Source of the DNA: Roseiarcus sp963774195
GTDB lineage: Bacteria; Pseudomonadota; Alphaproteobacteria; Rhizobiales; Beijerinckiaceae
Direction: 5' to 3'
Assembly: GCA_963774195.1 (NCBI GenBank)
Contig: CAVZDY010000001.1
Coordinates: 744,001-808,000, forward strand
Length of the DNA: 64,000 nucleotides
The notes under the pieces were generated by a model. It was not told the origin of the DNA. It worked only from the letters and a program-made list of their open reading frames with translations, and did no database searches. The translations under genes and the position numbers were made by a program. This document shows, in pieces, positions 35,650 through 43,226 of the stretch (its first letter is position 1; each line of letters begins with the position of its first letter).

Positions 35650-35793
35650 TCAGAGCGTCAATCCTGCGAGCGCCATCAGCCCGCGGAAGGCGAAAGCGAC
35701 GATCGCCAGCGCGACCACGCTCGCCGTCCAGAGGAGGGCCATCCAGCCGAGCCGCCGCGCCCAGAGACCGAGAGCGCCGCCCGACGGCGACAT
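35650..35793 (-). CDS. DUF2474-family small membrane protein of cytochrome bd oxidase
   Basis: A 47-residue single-span membrane protein: WARRLGWMALLWTASVVALA followed by IVAFAFRGLM. This fits the DUF2474 short proteins found after cydB/cioB, which are thought to have a role like CydX in assembly or stability. The ATG overlaps the cydB stop (ATGA, 35793). It was too short and too buried in a longer frame to stand out, and is supported by length, single span and position. Confidence 0.85.
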   Translation of the reverse strand: MSPSGGALGLWARRLGWMALLWTASVVALAIVAFAFRGLMALAGLTL

Positions 35794-36803
35794 CAGTGGT
35801 AACCCTCGCCAACCCGCACCTTGCCGCGGAACACATAATAGGACCAGGCGCTGTAGACCATGATGATCGGGATGATGAACAGCGCGCCGACCAGCGCAAA
35901 GCCCATGCTTTGCGGCGGCGCCGCCGCATCCCAGATCGAGACGCCCCACGGGATGATGTTCGGCCACAGGCTGATGGCGAAACCCGTATAGCCGAGGAAC
36001 AGCAGGAACAGCGCCAAGCCGAACGGAGAGGCGTGACTTTCCGGGTGGCGGAGCGACCTGAATAGCCCCCAGGCCGAGACCAGCACGAGCACCGGCACCG
36101 GCAGGAAGAAGATGAGATTGGGCAGCGAGAACCAGCGCGCCGCGATCTCGGGATGGGTGAAAGGCGTCCAGACGCTCACGATGGCCACCGCCGCCAGGAC
36201 GGCGATGGTGATCGGCTGGCCGATTTCCCGCAGGCGTTGCTGCAGCGGGCCTTCGGTCTTCATGATGAGCCAGGTCACTCCGAGCAGCGCATAGCCGATC
36301 AGCAAAGCGACCCCGGTGAAAATGCTGAACGGCGTGAGCCAGTCGAGCGCCCCGCCGGCATAGGCGCGGCCCTGGACGTCAAAGCCGTTGATGAAGGCTC
36401 CGAGCGATACGCCCTGGGAGAAGGCCGCAATATAGGAGCCCCAGATGAACGCCTTGTCCCAGAAGGGCTTGTGCGACTCGTCGGCCTTGAAGCGGAACTC
36501 GAAGGCGACGCCGCGCCAGATCAGCCCGGCGAGCATCAGCACCAGCGGCAGATAGAGCGCGCTCAGGATCACCGAATAGGCCTCGGGAAAGGCGGCGAGC
36601 AACGCCGCGCCGCCGAGCACCAGCCAGGTCTCGTTGCCGTCCCAGACGGGCGCGACGGTGTTGATCATCGCGTCGCGCTCGTCGCGATCGCGCACGAAGG
36701 GGAACAGAATGCCGATGCCGAGGTCGAAGCCGTCCATCATGACATAGTTCATCAGGCCGACGCCGATGATGATGGCCCAGAGGAGGGGAAGGTCGATGCC
36801 CAT
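35793..36803 (-). CDS. cydB: Cytochrome bd ubiquinol oxidase subunit II (CydB/CioB)
   Basis: A 336-residue polytopic membrane protein, with about eight spans. The N-terminus IDLPLLWAIIIGVGLMNYVMMDGFDLGIGIL is a family signature, then NTVAPVWDGNETWLVLGG and GLIWRGVAFEFRF. The C-terminal YSAWSYYVFRGKV is also typical. It pairs with CydA as a bd-type oxidase that oxidises quinol and reduces oxygen without pumping. It begins 12 bases after the cydA stop. Confidence 0.95.
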   Translation of the reverse strand: MGIDLPLLWAIIIGVGLMNYVMMDGFDLGIGILFPFVRDRDERDAMINTVAPVWDGNETWLVLGGAALLAAFPEAYSVILSALYLPLVLMLAGLIWRGVAFEFRFKADESHKPFWDKAFIWGSYIAAFSQGVSLGAFINGFDVQGRAYAGGALDWLTPFSIFTGVALLIGYALLGVTWLIMKTEGPLQQRLREIGQPITIAVLAAVAIVSVWTPFTHPEIAARWFSLPNLIFFLPVPVLVLVSAWGLFRSLRHPESHASPFGLALFLLFLGYTGFAISLWPNIIPWGVSIWDAAAPPQSMGFALVGALFIIPIIMVYSAWSYYVFRGKVRVGEGYH

Positions 36804-36815
36804 TGTCGCGTCTCC

Positions 36816-38228
36816 TTAGCCGAGCGCCGGATCGATATGGTCGGGAGCGGCGGATAGAGGGCGGGCGGGGCGCTGCGCCTGGCCGTGACGGGTACGATCG
36901 GCCTCGTCAGCCTTCTGCGGGCCCTCGGCGACCAGCTTCAGCATGTAGCTGACGCCGGAGCCGAACACGGCGGCGTACACGACGACGAAGAAAATCAGCG
37001 TCGCGGACATTGTCAGCGCCGAATGGTTCGACACCGCATTCTCGGTTCGCATGACGCCGTAGACCACCCAGGGCTGCCGCCCGATCTCGGTGGTGAGCCA
37101 GCCGGCGAGGAGGGCGATGAGGCCGGCCGGCCCCATCACCGTCGCGAAGCGGAGGAAGAGGCGCGTGTCATAGAGGGCGCCGCGCCACCGGAGCCACGCT
37201 GCCCATAGGGCGAGCGCCAGCATCAGGAAGGCGAGCCCGGCCATCACGCGGAAAGTCCAGAATATGATCGTCGAGTCGGGGCGGTCCTGCGGCGGGAACT
37301 CTTTCAGGCCCGGGATCTGGCCGTTGAAGCTGTGGGTGAGGACCAGACTGCCGAGACGCGGGACCTGGATCGCGTATCGGGTGGTCTCGGCGTTCATGTC
37401 CGGCAAGCCGAACAGGATGAGCGGCACGGCCTCACCCGGTTCATTGCTCCAGTGGCCCTCAATCGCGGCGATCTTGGCCGGCTGATGCTCGAGCGTGTTG
37501 AGGCCGTGCTGGTCGCCAGCCTCGATCTGGATGGGCGCCGCCACCAGCAGCATCCACATCGCCATCGAGAACATCGTGCGCGCTGCCGGCGTCTGATTGC
37601 CGCGCAGCAGGTGCCACGCGCCGGAAGCGCCAACGAAGAGGGCCGTCGAGAGATAGGCCGCAAGGGTCATATGCACGAGCCGGTAGGGAAAGGACGGGTT
37701 GAAGATCACCTTCAGCCAGTCGGTCGGTACGACCCGGCCGTCGAGGATCTCGTAGCCCTGCGGCGTCTGCATCCAACTGTTCGAGGCGAGAATCCAGGTC
37801 GCCGAGATCAGCGTGCCGAGCGCCACCATCGTCGTCGCGAACATGTGCAGGCCCGGCCCGACCTTGTTCCAGCCGAACAGCATGACGCCGAGAAACCCGG
37901 CCTCGAGGAAGAAGGCGGTCAGCACCTCATAGGCGAGCAGCGGCCCGGTGACGCCGCCGGCGAAGCGGCTGAAGGAGCTCCAGTTGGTGCCGAACTGATA
38001 GGCCATGACAAGGCCGGAGACGACGCCCATGCCGAAGTTCACGGCGAAAACCTGCGACCAGAAGCGATAGAGGTCGCGGAACACCTCCTGCTTGCGCCAT
38101 AGCCAAAGGGCTTCGAGGACCATCAGGTAGCTCGCCAGCCCGATTGTGATCGCAGGGAAGATGATGTGAGCCGAAAGGGTGAACCCGAATTGGATCCGGG
38201 CCAGTTGTAGCGCTGTCAGGCCGAACAC
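36816..38228 (-). CDS. cydA: Cytochrome bd ubiquinol oxidase subunit I (CydA/CioA)
   Basis: Heme-carrying subunit of the bd oxidase, 470 residues. A heme ligand His is near the start (FGLTALQLARIQFGFTLSAH). GDQHGLNTLEHQPAKIAAIEGHW is the quinol-side GD/QPxK signature, and GRQPWVVYGVMRTENAV is diagnostic. The Q-loop is short, as in the cyanide-insensitive CioA type. GTG 38228 is chosen: an AGGAGG lies five bases upstream, and the usual N-terminus VFGLTALQLAR follows; the in-frame ATG at 38315 adds unrelated residues. Confidence 0.94.
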   Translation of the reverse strand: MFGLTALQLARIQFGFTLSAHIIFPAITIGLASYLMVLEALWLWRKQEVFRDLYRFWSQVFAVNFGMGVVSGLVMAYQFGTNWSSFSRFAGGVTGPLLAYEVLTAFFLEAGFLGVMLFGWNKVGPGLHMFATTMVALGTLISATWILASNSWMQTPQGYEILDGRVVPTDWLKVIFNPSFPYRLVHMTLAAYLSTALFVGASGAWHLLRGNQTPAARTMFSMAMWMLLVAAPIQIEAGDQHGLNTLEHQPAKIAAIEGHWSNEPGEAVPLILFGLPDMNAETTRYAIQVPRLGSLVLTHSFNGQIPGLKEFPPQDRPDSTIIFWTFRVMAGLAFLMLALALWAAWLRWRGALYDTRLFLRFATVMGPAGLIALLAGWLTTEIGRQPWVVYGVMRTENAVSNHSALTMSATLIFFVVVYAAVFGSGVSYMLKLVAEGPQKADEADRTRHGQAQRPARPLSAAPDHIDPALG

Positions 38229-38562
38229 ATGCGCCTCCTGAATTCTTGCCAAGAGCGCTGAAAACCTTGCAGAATCGACGACGGCAGGAGGTTTTCGGCG
38301 GACAGGAAGTGACAACCGGTCGACGCGGGACGCGTTCGATTTGGTCAGGAAGGAGCTTACCCTGCCGTTTCACCGACGATAAGGCGACAATGCGCCGCAC
38401 GCAAGATTCCGACATATTGTGTTCTATTGAATAACATAAATTATCGAGCGGACAAATTGTCCCGGAAAGGCGAAAGGTTATTTTCCCTATACTAAGGTTG
38501 AACAGATAAGTTGCGTTTAATCGCGCTTGCGACGCAGGTCGCCGCAGGGCTGGATCGACCGC
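38229..38562. other. 334-base intergenic region, cyd promoter
   Basis: Holds the promoter of the cydAB operon. The segment 38410-38520 is AT-rich compared with neighbours (for example AATAACATAAATTAT near 38431). I looked for an FNR/ANR box (TTGAT-N4-ATCAA) and did not find one. The right end is the terminus of the MocR-type gene. No gene is recognised. Confidence 0.45.
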
Positions 38563-39939
38563 CTACACCACGGCTCTCGCGCCTAACGACGGCTGCGCCA
38601 TGAGGGCGGCGACTTGGGTGAGGCCGTCTTCCAGCGCCCCGCGGTCCGGCGCGACGCCAAGCGAAATCCGAACCGCCTCGTTGGGATGGGCGGTGACGGA
38701 GAAGGCCGAACTCGGCACGATCGACACGCCGACGCGGTCGGCATGGTCGGCGAAGTCGCTGGCGCGCCAGTGCGCCGGCAGTTGCAGCCAGAGGTGATGG
38801 CCATGCGGGTCGGCCGCGAAGCGAATGTTGCGCAGAATCGATGCGGCGAGCTTCTGTCGCTCCTCGTTCTCGGCGCTGATCGCCTTGCCAATCTCGTCGA
38901 GCGCGCCGTCGGCGATCCAGCGTGTCGCGAGCGCCGACATCAGCGGCGGCGCCATCAGGATCGTCGCGCGCAGCACGCCCGCCAGGCGAAGCGCCATACC
39001 GGCGTTTGGCGCGACGACATAGGCGACCCGCAGCGCAGGGGTCACGCATTTGGAAAGCGTGGCGACATGCCAGGCGAGGTCGCCGGCCAGCTCCGTCAGC
39101 GTGACGATCCGATCGGGGCGGAGCGGCGCATAAGGGTCGTCCTCGATGATCCAGACGCCATATTGTCTGGCCAGCGCCGCGATCTGGCGGCGTCGCTCCT
39201 CCGGCATCGTCGCCGTCGTCGGGTTGTCGATGGTCGGGATGACATAGATCGCCTTCGGCGACTTCTCGCGGCAGGCGCGCTCGAAGGCGTCGGGCAGGAT
39301 GCCCTGCTCATCCATCGCGAGGGGTTCGAGCACGATCCCCCTCTCCGCGGCGACCGCTTTGAGCCCGGGATAGGTCATCGCGCCGGCGGCGACGACGTCG
39401 CCGCGGGCGAGCAGGAATTCTGAGATGGCGAAGAGCGCGCTCTGCGCTCCGGCGGCGACGACAATCCGCTCGGCGGTCACGCCGTGGAGTTTCTCAGCGA
39501 GCCAATTGGCGGCGGCATGACGGTCGGCCTCCGCGCCATTGCTCTCCTGATAGTGCAGGGTGAGCAAGCCGCGCGCGCTGCCGAGAATGCCTGCTATCCC
39601 CTGCGGCAGCATGCGTCGGAGCATTTCGGCCGGCTGAGGGGGAACGTTCATGCTGAGATCGATCAGCGGGTGTGCGTATTCGGCGGCGTCCGCGCCGTCC
39701 GCCTTCTCCGTGACGAAAGTGCCGCGGCCCGCCTGCGCTGCGAGCAGGCCGCGCCGCCGCGCTTCGTTGAAGGCGCGCGTCACCGTCGTCAGATCGACGT
39801 CGAGGGCCTCGGCGATCGCCCGCTGCGGCGGCAATCTCTCGCCGCGCCCAACCCGGCCCGACCGGACATCCGCCTCGAGAGCCTCGACAATGCCGAGATA
39901 TTTCATGCGCGCGCTCTCGATCAGCCGCGGTCGCCACAT
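38563..39939 (-). CDS. MocR-type regulator (GntR helix-turn-helix plus aminotransferase domain)
   Basis: A 458-residue PLP-dependent regulator. The N-terminal GntR winged helix is residues 12-80 (LEADVRSGRVGRGERLPPQR, then LTTVTRAFNEARRRGLL, then GRGTFV). The class I aminotransferase-like domain follows, with DNPTTATMPEERRR, IIEDDPYAPLR and the PLP Lys in ATLSKCVTPALRVAYVV. MocR proteins sense PLP or amine compounds and bind direct repeats. It sits between cydA and the acyl-CoA-dehydrogenase-like operon, so either could be a target. Confidence 0.92.
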   Translation of the reverse strand: MWRPRLIESARMKYLGIVEALEADVRSGRVGRGERLPPQRAIAEALDVDLTTVTRAFNEARRRGLLAAQAGRGTFVTEKADGADAAEYAHPLIDLSMNVPPQPAEMLRRMLPQGIAGILGSARGLLTLHYQESNGAEADRHAAANWLAEKLHGVTAERIVVAAGAQSALFAISEFLLARGDVVAAGAMTYPGLKAVAAERGIVLEPLAMDEQGILPDAFERACREKSPKAIYVIPTIDNPTTATMPEERRRQIAALARQYGVWIIEDDPYAPLRPDRIVTLTELAGDLAWHVATLSKCVTPALRVAYVVAPNAGMALRLAGVLRATILMAPPLMSALATRWIADGALDEIGKAISAENEERQKLAASILRNIRFAADPHGHHLWLQLPAHWRASDFADHADRVGVSIVPSSAFSVTAHPNEAVRISLGVAPDRGALEDGLTQVAALMAQPSLGARAVV

Positions 39940-39953
39940 CTCATCCTCCCCTT

Positions 39954-39963
39954 TGTATGGTCA
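39954..39963. promoter_or_regulatory. TGTATGG motif upstream of the MocR-type gene
   Basis: TGTATGGTCA lies 15 bases upstream of the regulator start. The word TGTATGG recurs at 41781-41787 and, inverted, at 41815-41821, all in the upstream region of the AhpD-like/acyl-CoA-dehydrogenase-like operon. The shared word suggests a common regulator binding site; chance is not excluded. Confidence 0.3.
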
Positions 39964-40038
39964 TTTGAAAGACATTCTTTCCGGATTCCAGGGGAAAGTG
40001 AAGGTAGCACTACATTTCGCTTGCGTTTAATCGCGACT

Positions 40039-41121
40039 TCAACGGCGGCCTGCCAGGCCGACTTCTCGCGCGGCTGCGAGCACCGTCTTGAGCTGGACAA
40101 GGCTCGGCGTGATCACCGGGATGACGGCGGCTTCGCGCCACCGGCGAGCGAAGCCTGCGCCGGAAGACGTTAGATAGGCGCGCCCGCCGGAGCCTTGAAG
40201 TTCGAGCGCGACCGTCCGGCCGACGATCTCGGCGAGAGCGATGCGAATGCGGAACAGCGCCGCGGGATGGCTCCGAAAGAGGCCGGAGCGCAGTCCCTCA
40301 CGAAGGGCGCATTCCTGATCCGCAAGCTCACGTGCGGCTTCGGCCACCGGCTCCGCCAACGCTGCGCCCCGTCCCGGGCCGAGGGCGTTGCGCGCTTCGG
40401 CGAGCGCGCGCCGCGCCAGCCCGATCGACATGCCGCATTGCAAGCCGAGAAAGGAGGGCCGCACCTCCTTTAGCCAAGCCTCCGCGTCTGGGTGGATGAC
40501 GCGCTGCCGCGTGATCGCGACGCCGGAGATCGTCAGAGCCGCGGTATTGGCGCCGCGCAGTCCCATCAGGTCGAAGTCGGCGGAGCGGACGCACCCCGAG
40601 TCCTGATGGGACAGGGACAAGACGAATGCGCCGCGCCCATCTTCGTGGGACGCGGCGGCGGCGACATGAAAACTCGGGCGCCGCAGATTGGTGACCCAGG
40701 GAAGTTTGCCGTCCAGGATGAAACCGTCCGCCTGACGGCGGGATTTCACCAGGAGGTCCTCCACGCCGCCGAGGGCCTTCATCGCATTCGAGAGGCCAAC
40801 GGCGCCGGCGATGCGTCCTGCCAGAAGAGCGGGCAATTGCGCGTCGCGCAGCCCCACATTCGGGCTGTGCAGCAGACACTCGATGTAGGCGCGCTGACTC
40901 CAGAGCACGAAGCCCGCGGCGAGCGAAAGCTCGGACGCTGCGGCGATCGCCTCGACGCCGTCGACGACGTCGCCGCCGGCGCCGCCGTGCGTGGCTGGCA
41001 CGCCGACGCCCAGCGCTCCCTCAGCCGCGAGATGGATGAGCGTTTCGTCGGCCAGCTTGGTCTCGGTATCGAGACTGAGGGCGTTGTCCTCCAGCCATCT
41101 CGAAAGAGCGGCGCCGAGCAT
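40039..41121 (-). CDS. Acyl-CoA dehydrogenase-family protein
   Basis: A 360-residue protein with the flavin-dehydrogenase layout: helical N-terminal part (ETKLADETLIHLAAEGALGVG, then GGAGGDVVDGVEAIAAASEL), middle beta part (VGLSNAMKALGG, FILDGKLPWVTNLRR, FDLMGLRGANTAALTISGVA), and C-terminal helices ending QGSGGRAYLTSSGAGFARRW. It resembles the SfnB/DszC-like side of the superfamily, so it may be a flavin monooxygenase or an unusual dehydrogenase. ATG 41121 is 14 bases after the true end of the AhpD-like gene. Confidence 0.85.
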   Translation of the reverse strand: MLGAALSRWLEDNALSLDTETKLADETLIHLAAEGALGVGVPATHGGAGGDVVDGVEAIAAASELSLAAGFVLWSQRAYIECLLHSPNVGLRDAQLPALLAGRIAGAVGLSNAMKALGGVEDLLVKSRRQADGFILDGKLPWVTNLRRPSFHVAAAASHEDGRGAFVLSLSHQDSGCVRSADFDLMGLRGANTAALTISGVAITRQRVIHPDAEAWLKEVRPSFLGLQCGMSIGLARRALAEARNALGPGRGAALAEPVAEAARELADQECALREGLRSGLFRSHPAALFRIRIALAEIVGRTVALELQGSGGRAYLTSSGAGFARRWREAAVIPVITPSLVQLKTVLAAAREVGLAGRR

Positions 41122-41135
41122 TTGGACGGCCCCGC

Positions 41136-41710
41136 TCAAGGGGCCGCACCTGCGCTGGCGCCGCCCCAGCGATAGCGCTCGAGCTCGGGATTGAGCGGCG
41201 GGGCGCCGAGGTTGTTGGCGAAATTGCACAACGTCGCGAGGCTTACCCCAGCACCACCTCGAGCGCGGCCTGGTCGTCGAAGCCGGCCGCCTCGAAGGCC
41301 TGGAGATCGCCCGGGTCGACGCGGCCCCGCGTGGCGATCACCGCCTTGGTGAAGCGGGCGACGGCTTCGAGCCGCGAGTTCGGCAAGGGCGCAAGGTCGC
41401 GCAGCGCCTGCACCGTCGCCGGATCGAGATCGGCTTGCTTGGCGGCTATCGCGGTGTGGCCGGCGACGCAGAAGCCGCAGCCGTGCGTCGCGGCGGCGGT
41501 GATCTGCACGGCCTCGCGTTCGGCGAGCGAGAGCGAGGCGCGAGCGTTGATGCCGGAGACCGTCAAATAGGCTTCCAGGGCGACGGGCGCGTTGGCGAGA
41601 ATGCGCAACAGGTTGGGCAGGAAGCCGTTGCGCTTCTCCGCCGCAGCGAGGAGCGCCTTGGCTGCATCAGGAGCGTCTTCGATCGTCCGCAGGGGTAGCG
41701 TCGTCATCAT
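41136..41710 (-). pseudogene. AhpD-like (carboxymuconolactone decarboxylase-type) protein with one frameshift near its end
   Basis: From ATG 41710 the protein has the peroxidase-type motif HGCGFCVAGH (CxxC and following His), typical of the AhpD/CMD superfamily. After AALEVVLG a stop arises at the C-run 41246-41249. Adding one base to this run restores VSLATLCNFANNLG, then APPLNPELERYRWGG, the usual family C-terminus, ending at the TGA 41136-41138. The restored product has about 191 residues. The break is thus a one-base loss in a homopolymer; as it stands the protein loses about 36 residues. Confidence 0.75.
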
Positions 41711-42305
41711 TCACCTCTCTTTGGCGGGCGGGGCGACCCGCCATCCGATGGGCCGTTGCAGCGACACGGACATTCGGCGGTGTATGGATGCGACCGCCCA
41801 TGGGCCACGTATAGCCATACATTACCATGGTCAGACCTAGGTAAAAAGCCATACGCGTCAAGTCGGTCCCGTTTGCTCGATCTTGAGGCTCAAGGAAAAT
41901 TGCTGCAATGCACGCATGAGCGGCATCGAATGTGAGCGACTGCAGCAAGGAAAAATATTGTTTCGTGTTCGATAGTTAGCTCGCAAACCCTACAGTTGCC
42001 CGACAACTGGCTGGCCGCAGTGTGGCGTTTTGTCGCGCAACCTGGCTGCTTGACACGCATACATGAACGTAGGATCAGTCGCGCCCGGTTTCACGGCCGC
42101 AGCCATACAGATCGCTATCGAACCTGCGGCGCCCGAACAGCCCCGGTTCGAGAGGATGCAGGATTGCGGCCCTTACCGATTTTGAGCGTCTCCGCGGAAG
42201 GAGACGCCACGTCCATTGAAAGTGCGAGGCGACGGGCCGTTTGGCCGCTTCGCTTCATGCATTTGAGGCCGGAATTCGCGGCCTGCGACCTGCGGAGAAC
42301 GCGCT
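41711..42305. other. 595-base divergent intergenic region with operators; cyo promoter
   Basis: Lies between the AhpD-like operon (minus) and cyoABCD (plus). The part next to the AhpD-like gene (41780-41860) holds a palindrome and repeated CCATAC words (41815-41820, 41849-41854). The part before cyoA (42000-42300) is ordinary, without visible terminators. No gene is recognised. Confidence 0.5.
41822..41844. promoter_or_regulatory. 23-bp palindrome with a FadR/GntR-like core
   Basis: The arms TTACC (41822-41826) and GGTAA (41840-41844) flank GGTC-A-GACC (41829-41837). Nine of eleven positions pair around the central A at 41833. The core TGGTCAGACC (41828-41837) matches the TGGTC-N-GAC core of FadR-type GntR operators. 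It is about 110 bases upstream of the AhpD-like/acyl-CoA-dehydrogenase-like operon and some 460 bases from cyoA. Operator function is inferred. Confidence 0.55.
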
Positions 42306-43226
42306 ATGCTCGGTAAGCTGCCTTCGTTGGCGGGCCGGATCGCCCTTCCCTTCATGCTGCTGGCGCTCGCTGGCTGTGACCGCATCGAACTGCTCGATCC
42401 CAAGGGGCCGATCGGCGAGCAGGAGAAGAACCTGATGCTGATCGCGGTCGGCCTGATGCTGCTCGTCGTCATTCCGGTGATGGCGCTCACGGTCTTCTTC
42501 GCTTGGCGCTATCGCGAGTCGAACACCAACGCGACCTACGCGCCCAAGTGGTCGCACTCGACCGGCATCGAGGTCGTGGTTTGGACGATTCCCTGCGTCA
42601 TCGTGGTGACGCTCGCCGTCCTCATCTGGAAGACGACGCACTCCCTCGACCCCTACAAGCCGCTCGAATCGCAGGCGACGCCGGTCAACGTCGAGGTCGT
42701 CTCGCTCGATTGGAAGTGGCTGTTCATCTACCCGGATTACGGCGTCGCCTCCGTCAATGAGCTTGCCGTTCCGACCGGAGCCCCGATCAACTTCCGGCTC
42801 ACCTCCGACTCGATGATGAACTCGTTCTTCATTCCCGAGCTCGGCACCCAAGTTTACACCATGGCCGGGATGCAGACGCAGCTCCACCTGGTCGCCGACC
42901 AGCCGGGAACCTTTCCCGGGCGCTCGGCCTCGTTCAGCGGTCCGGGCTTCTCGGACATGAACTTCGACACGCACGCGATGTCGTGGGATCAGTTCAACGC
43001 CTGGATCAAGCAGGCCAAGAGCGCGCCGGCCATTTTGGACGAAGCGACCTTCAAGGCGCTCGAGGCGCCGAGCGAGAAGACGCCGCCGACGGTCTACGCG
43101 AGCGCCGTGCCGGGCCTGTTCGACCGGATCGTCAATAGCTTCATGAACGCGCGGATGCCGAAGACGGCTTCGCTCAGCGGCCCGATCTGCACGCCCGGCG
43201 AGTCGGTCTCGAGGAGGAATGACTAA
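42306..43226 (+). CDS. cyoA: Cytochrome bo3-type ubiquinol oxidase subunit II
   Basis: A 306-residue lipoprotein subunit. The signal ends in the lipobox LALAGC (Cys near residue 24). Two membrane spans follow (about residues 42-68 and 88-110). The periplasmic cupredoxin-like domain (LDWKWLFIYPDYGVASVNEL, SDSMMNSFFIPELGTQVYTM) lacks the CuA ligands, as expected for a quinol oxidase. It overlaps cyoB by one base (TAATG). First gene of cyoABCD. Confidence 0.95.
   Translation: MLGKLPSLAGRIALPFMLLALAGCDRIELLDPKGPIGEQEKNLMLIAVGLMLLVVIPVMALTVFFAWRYRESNTNATYAPKWSHSTGIEVVVWTIPCVIVVTLAVLIWKTTHSLDPYKPLESQATPVNVEVVSLDWKWLFIYPDYGVASVNELAVPTGAPINFRLTSDSMMNSFFIPELGTQVYTMAGMQTQLHLVADQPGTFPGRSASFSGPGFSDMNFDTHAMSWDQFNAWIKQAKSAPAILDEATFKALEAPSEKTPPTVYASAVPGLFDRIVNSFMNARMPKTASLSGPICTPGESVSRRND

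Noticed and set aside
38229..38562. FNR/ANR box before cydA
   Set aside because: No TTGAT-N4-ATCAA type sequence found, only AT-rich stretches.
38511..40035. TTGCGTTTAATCGCG at 38511-38525 and 40021-40035, flanking the MocR-type gene
   Set aside because: A 15-base match is not rare enough in 64 kb to indicate insertion; no terminal inverted repeats or other signs of transposition.
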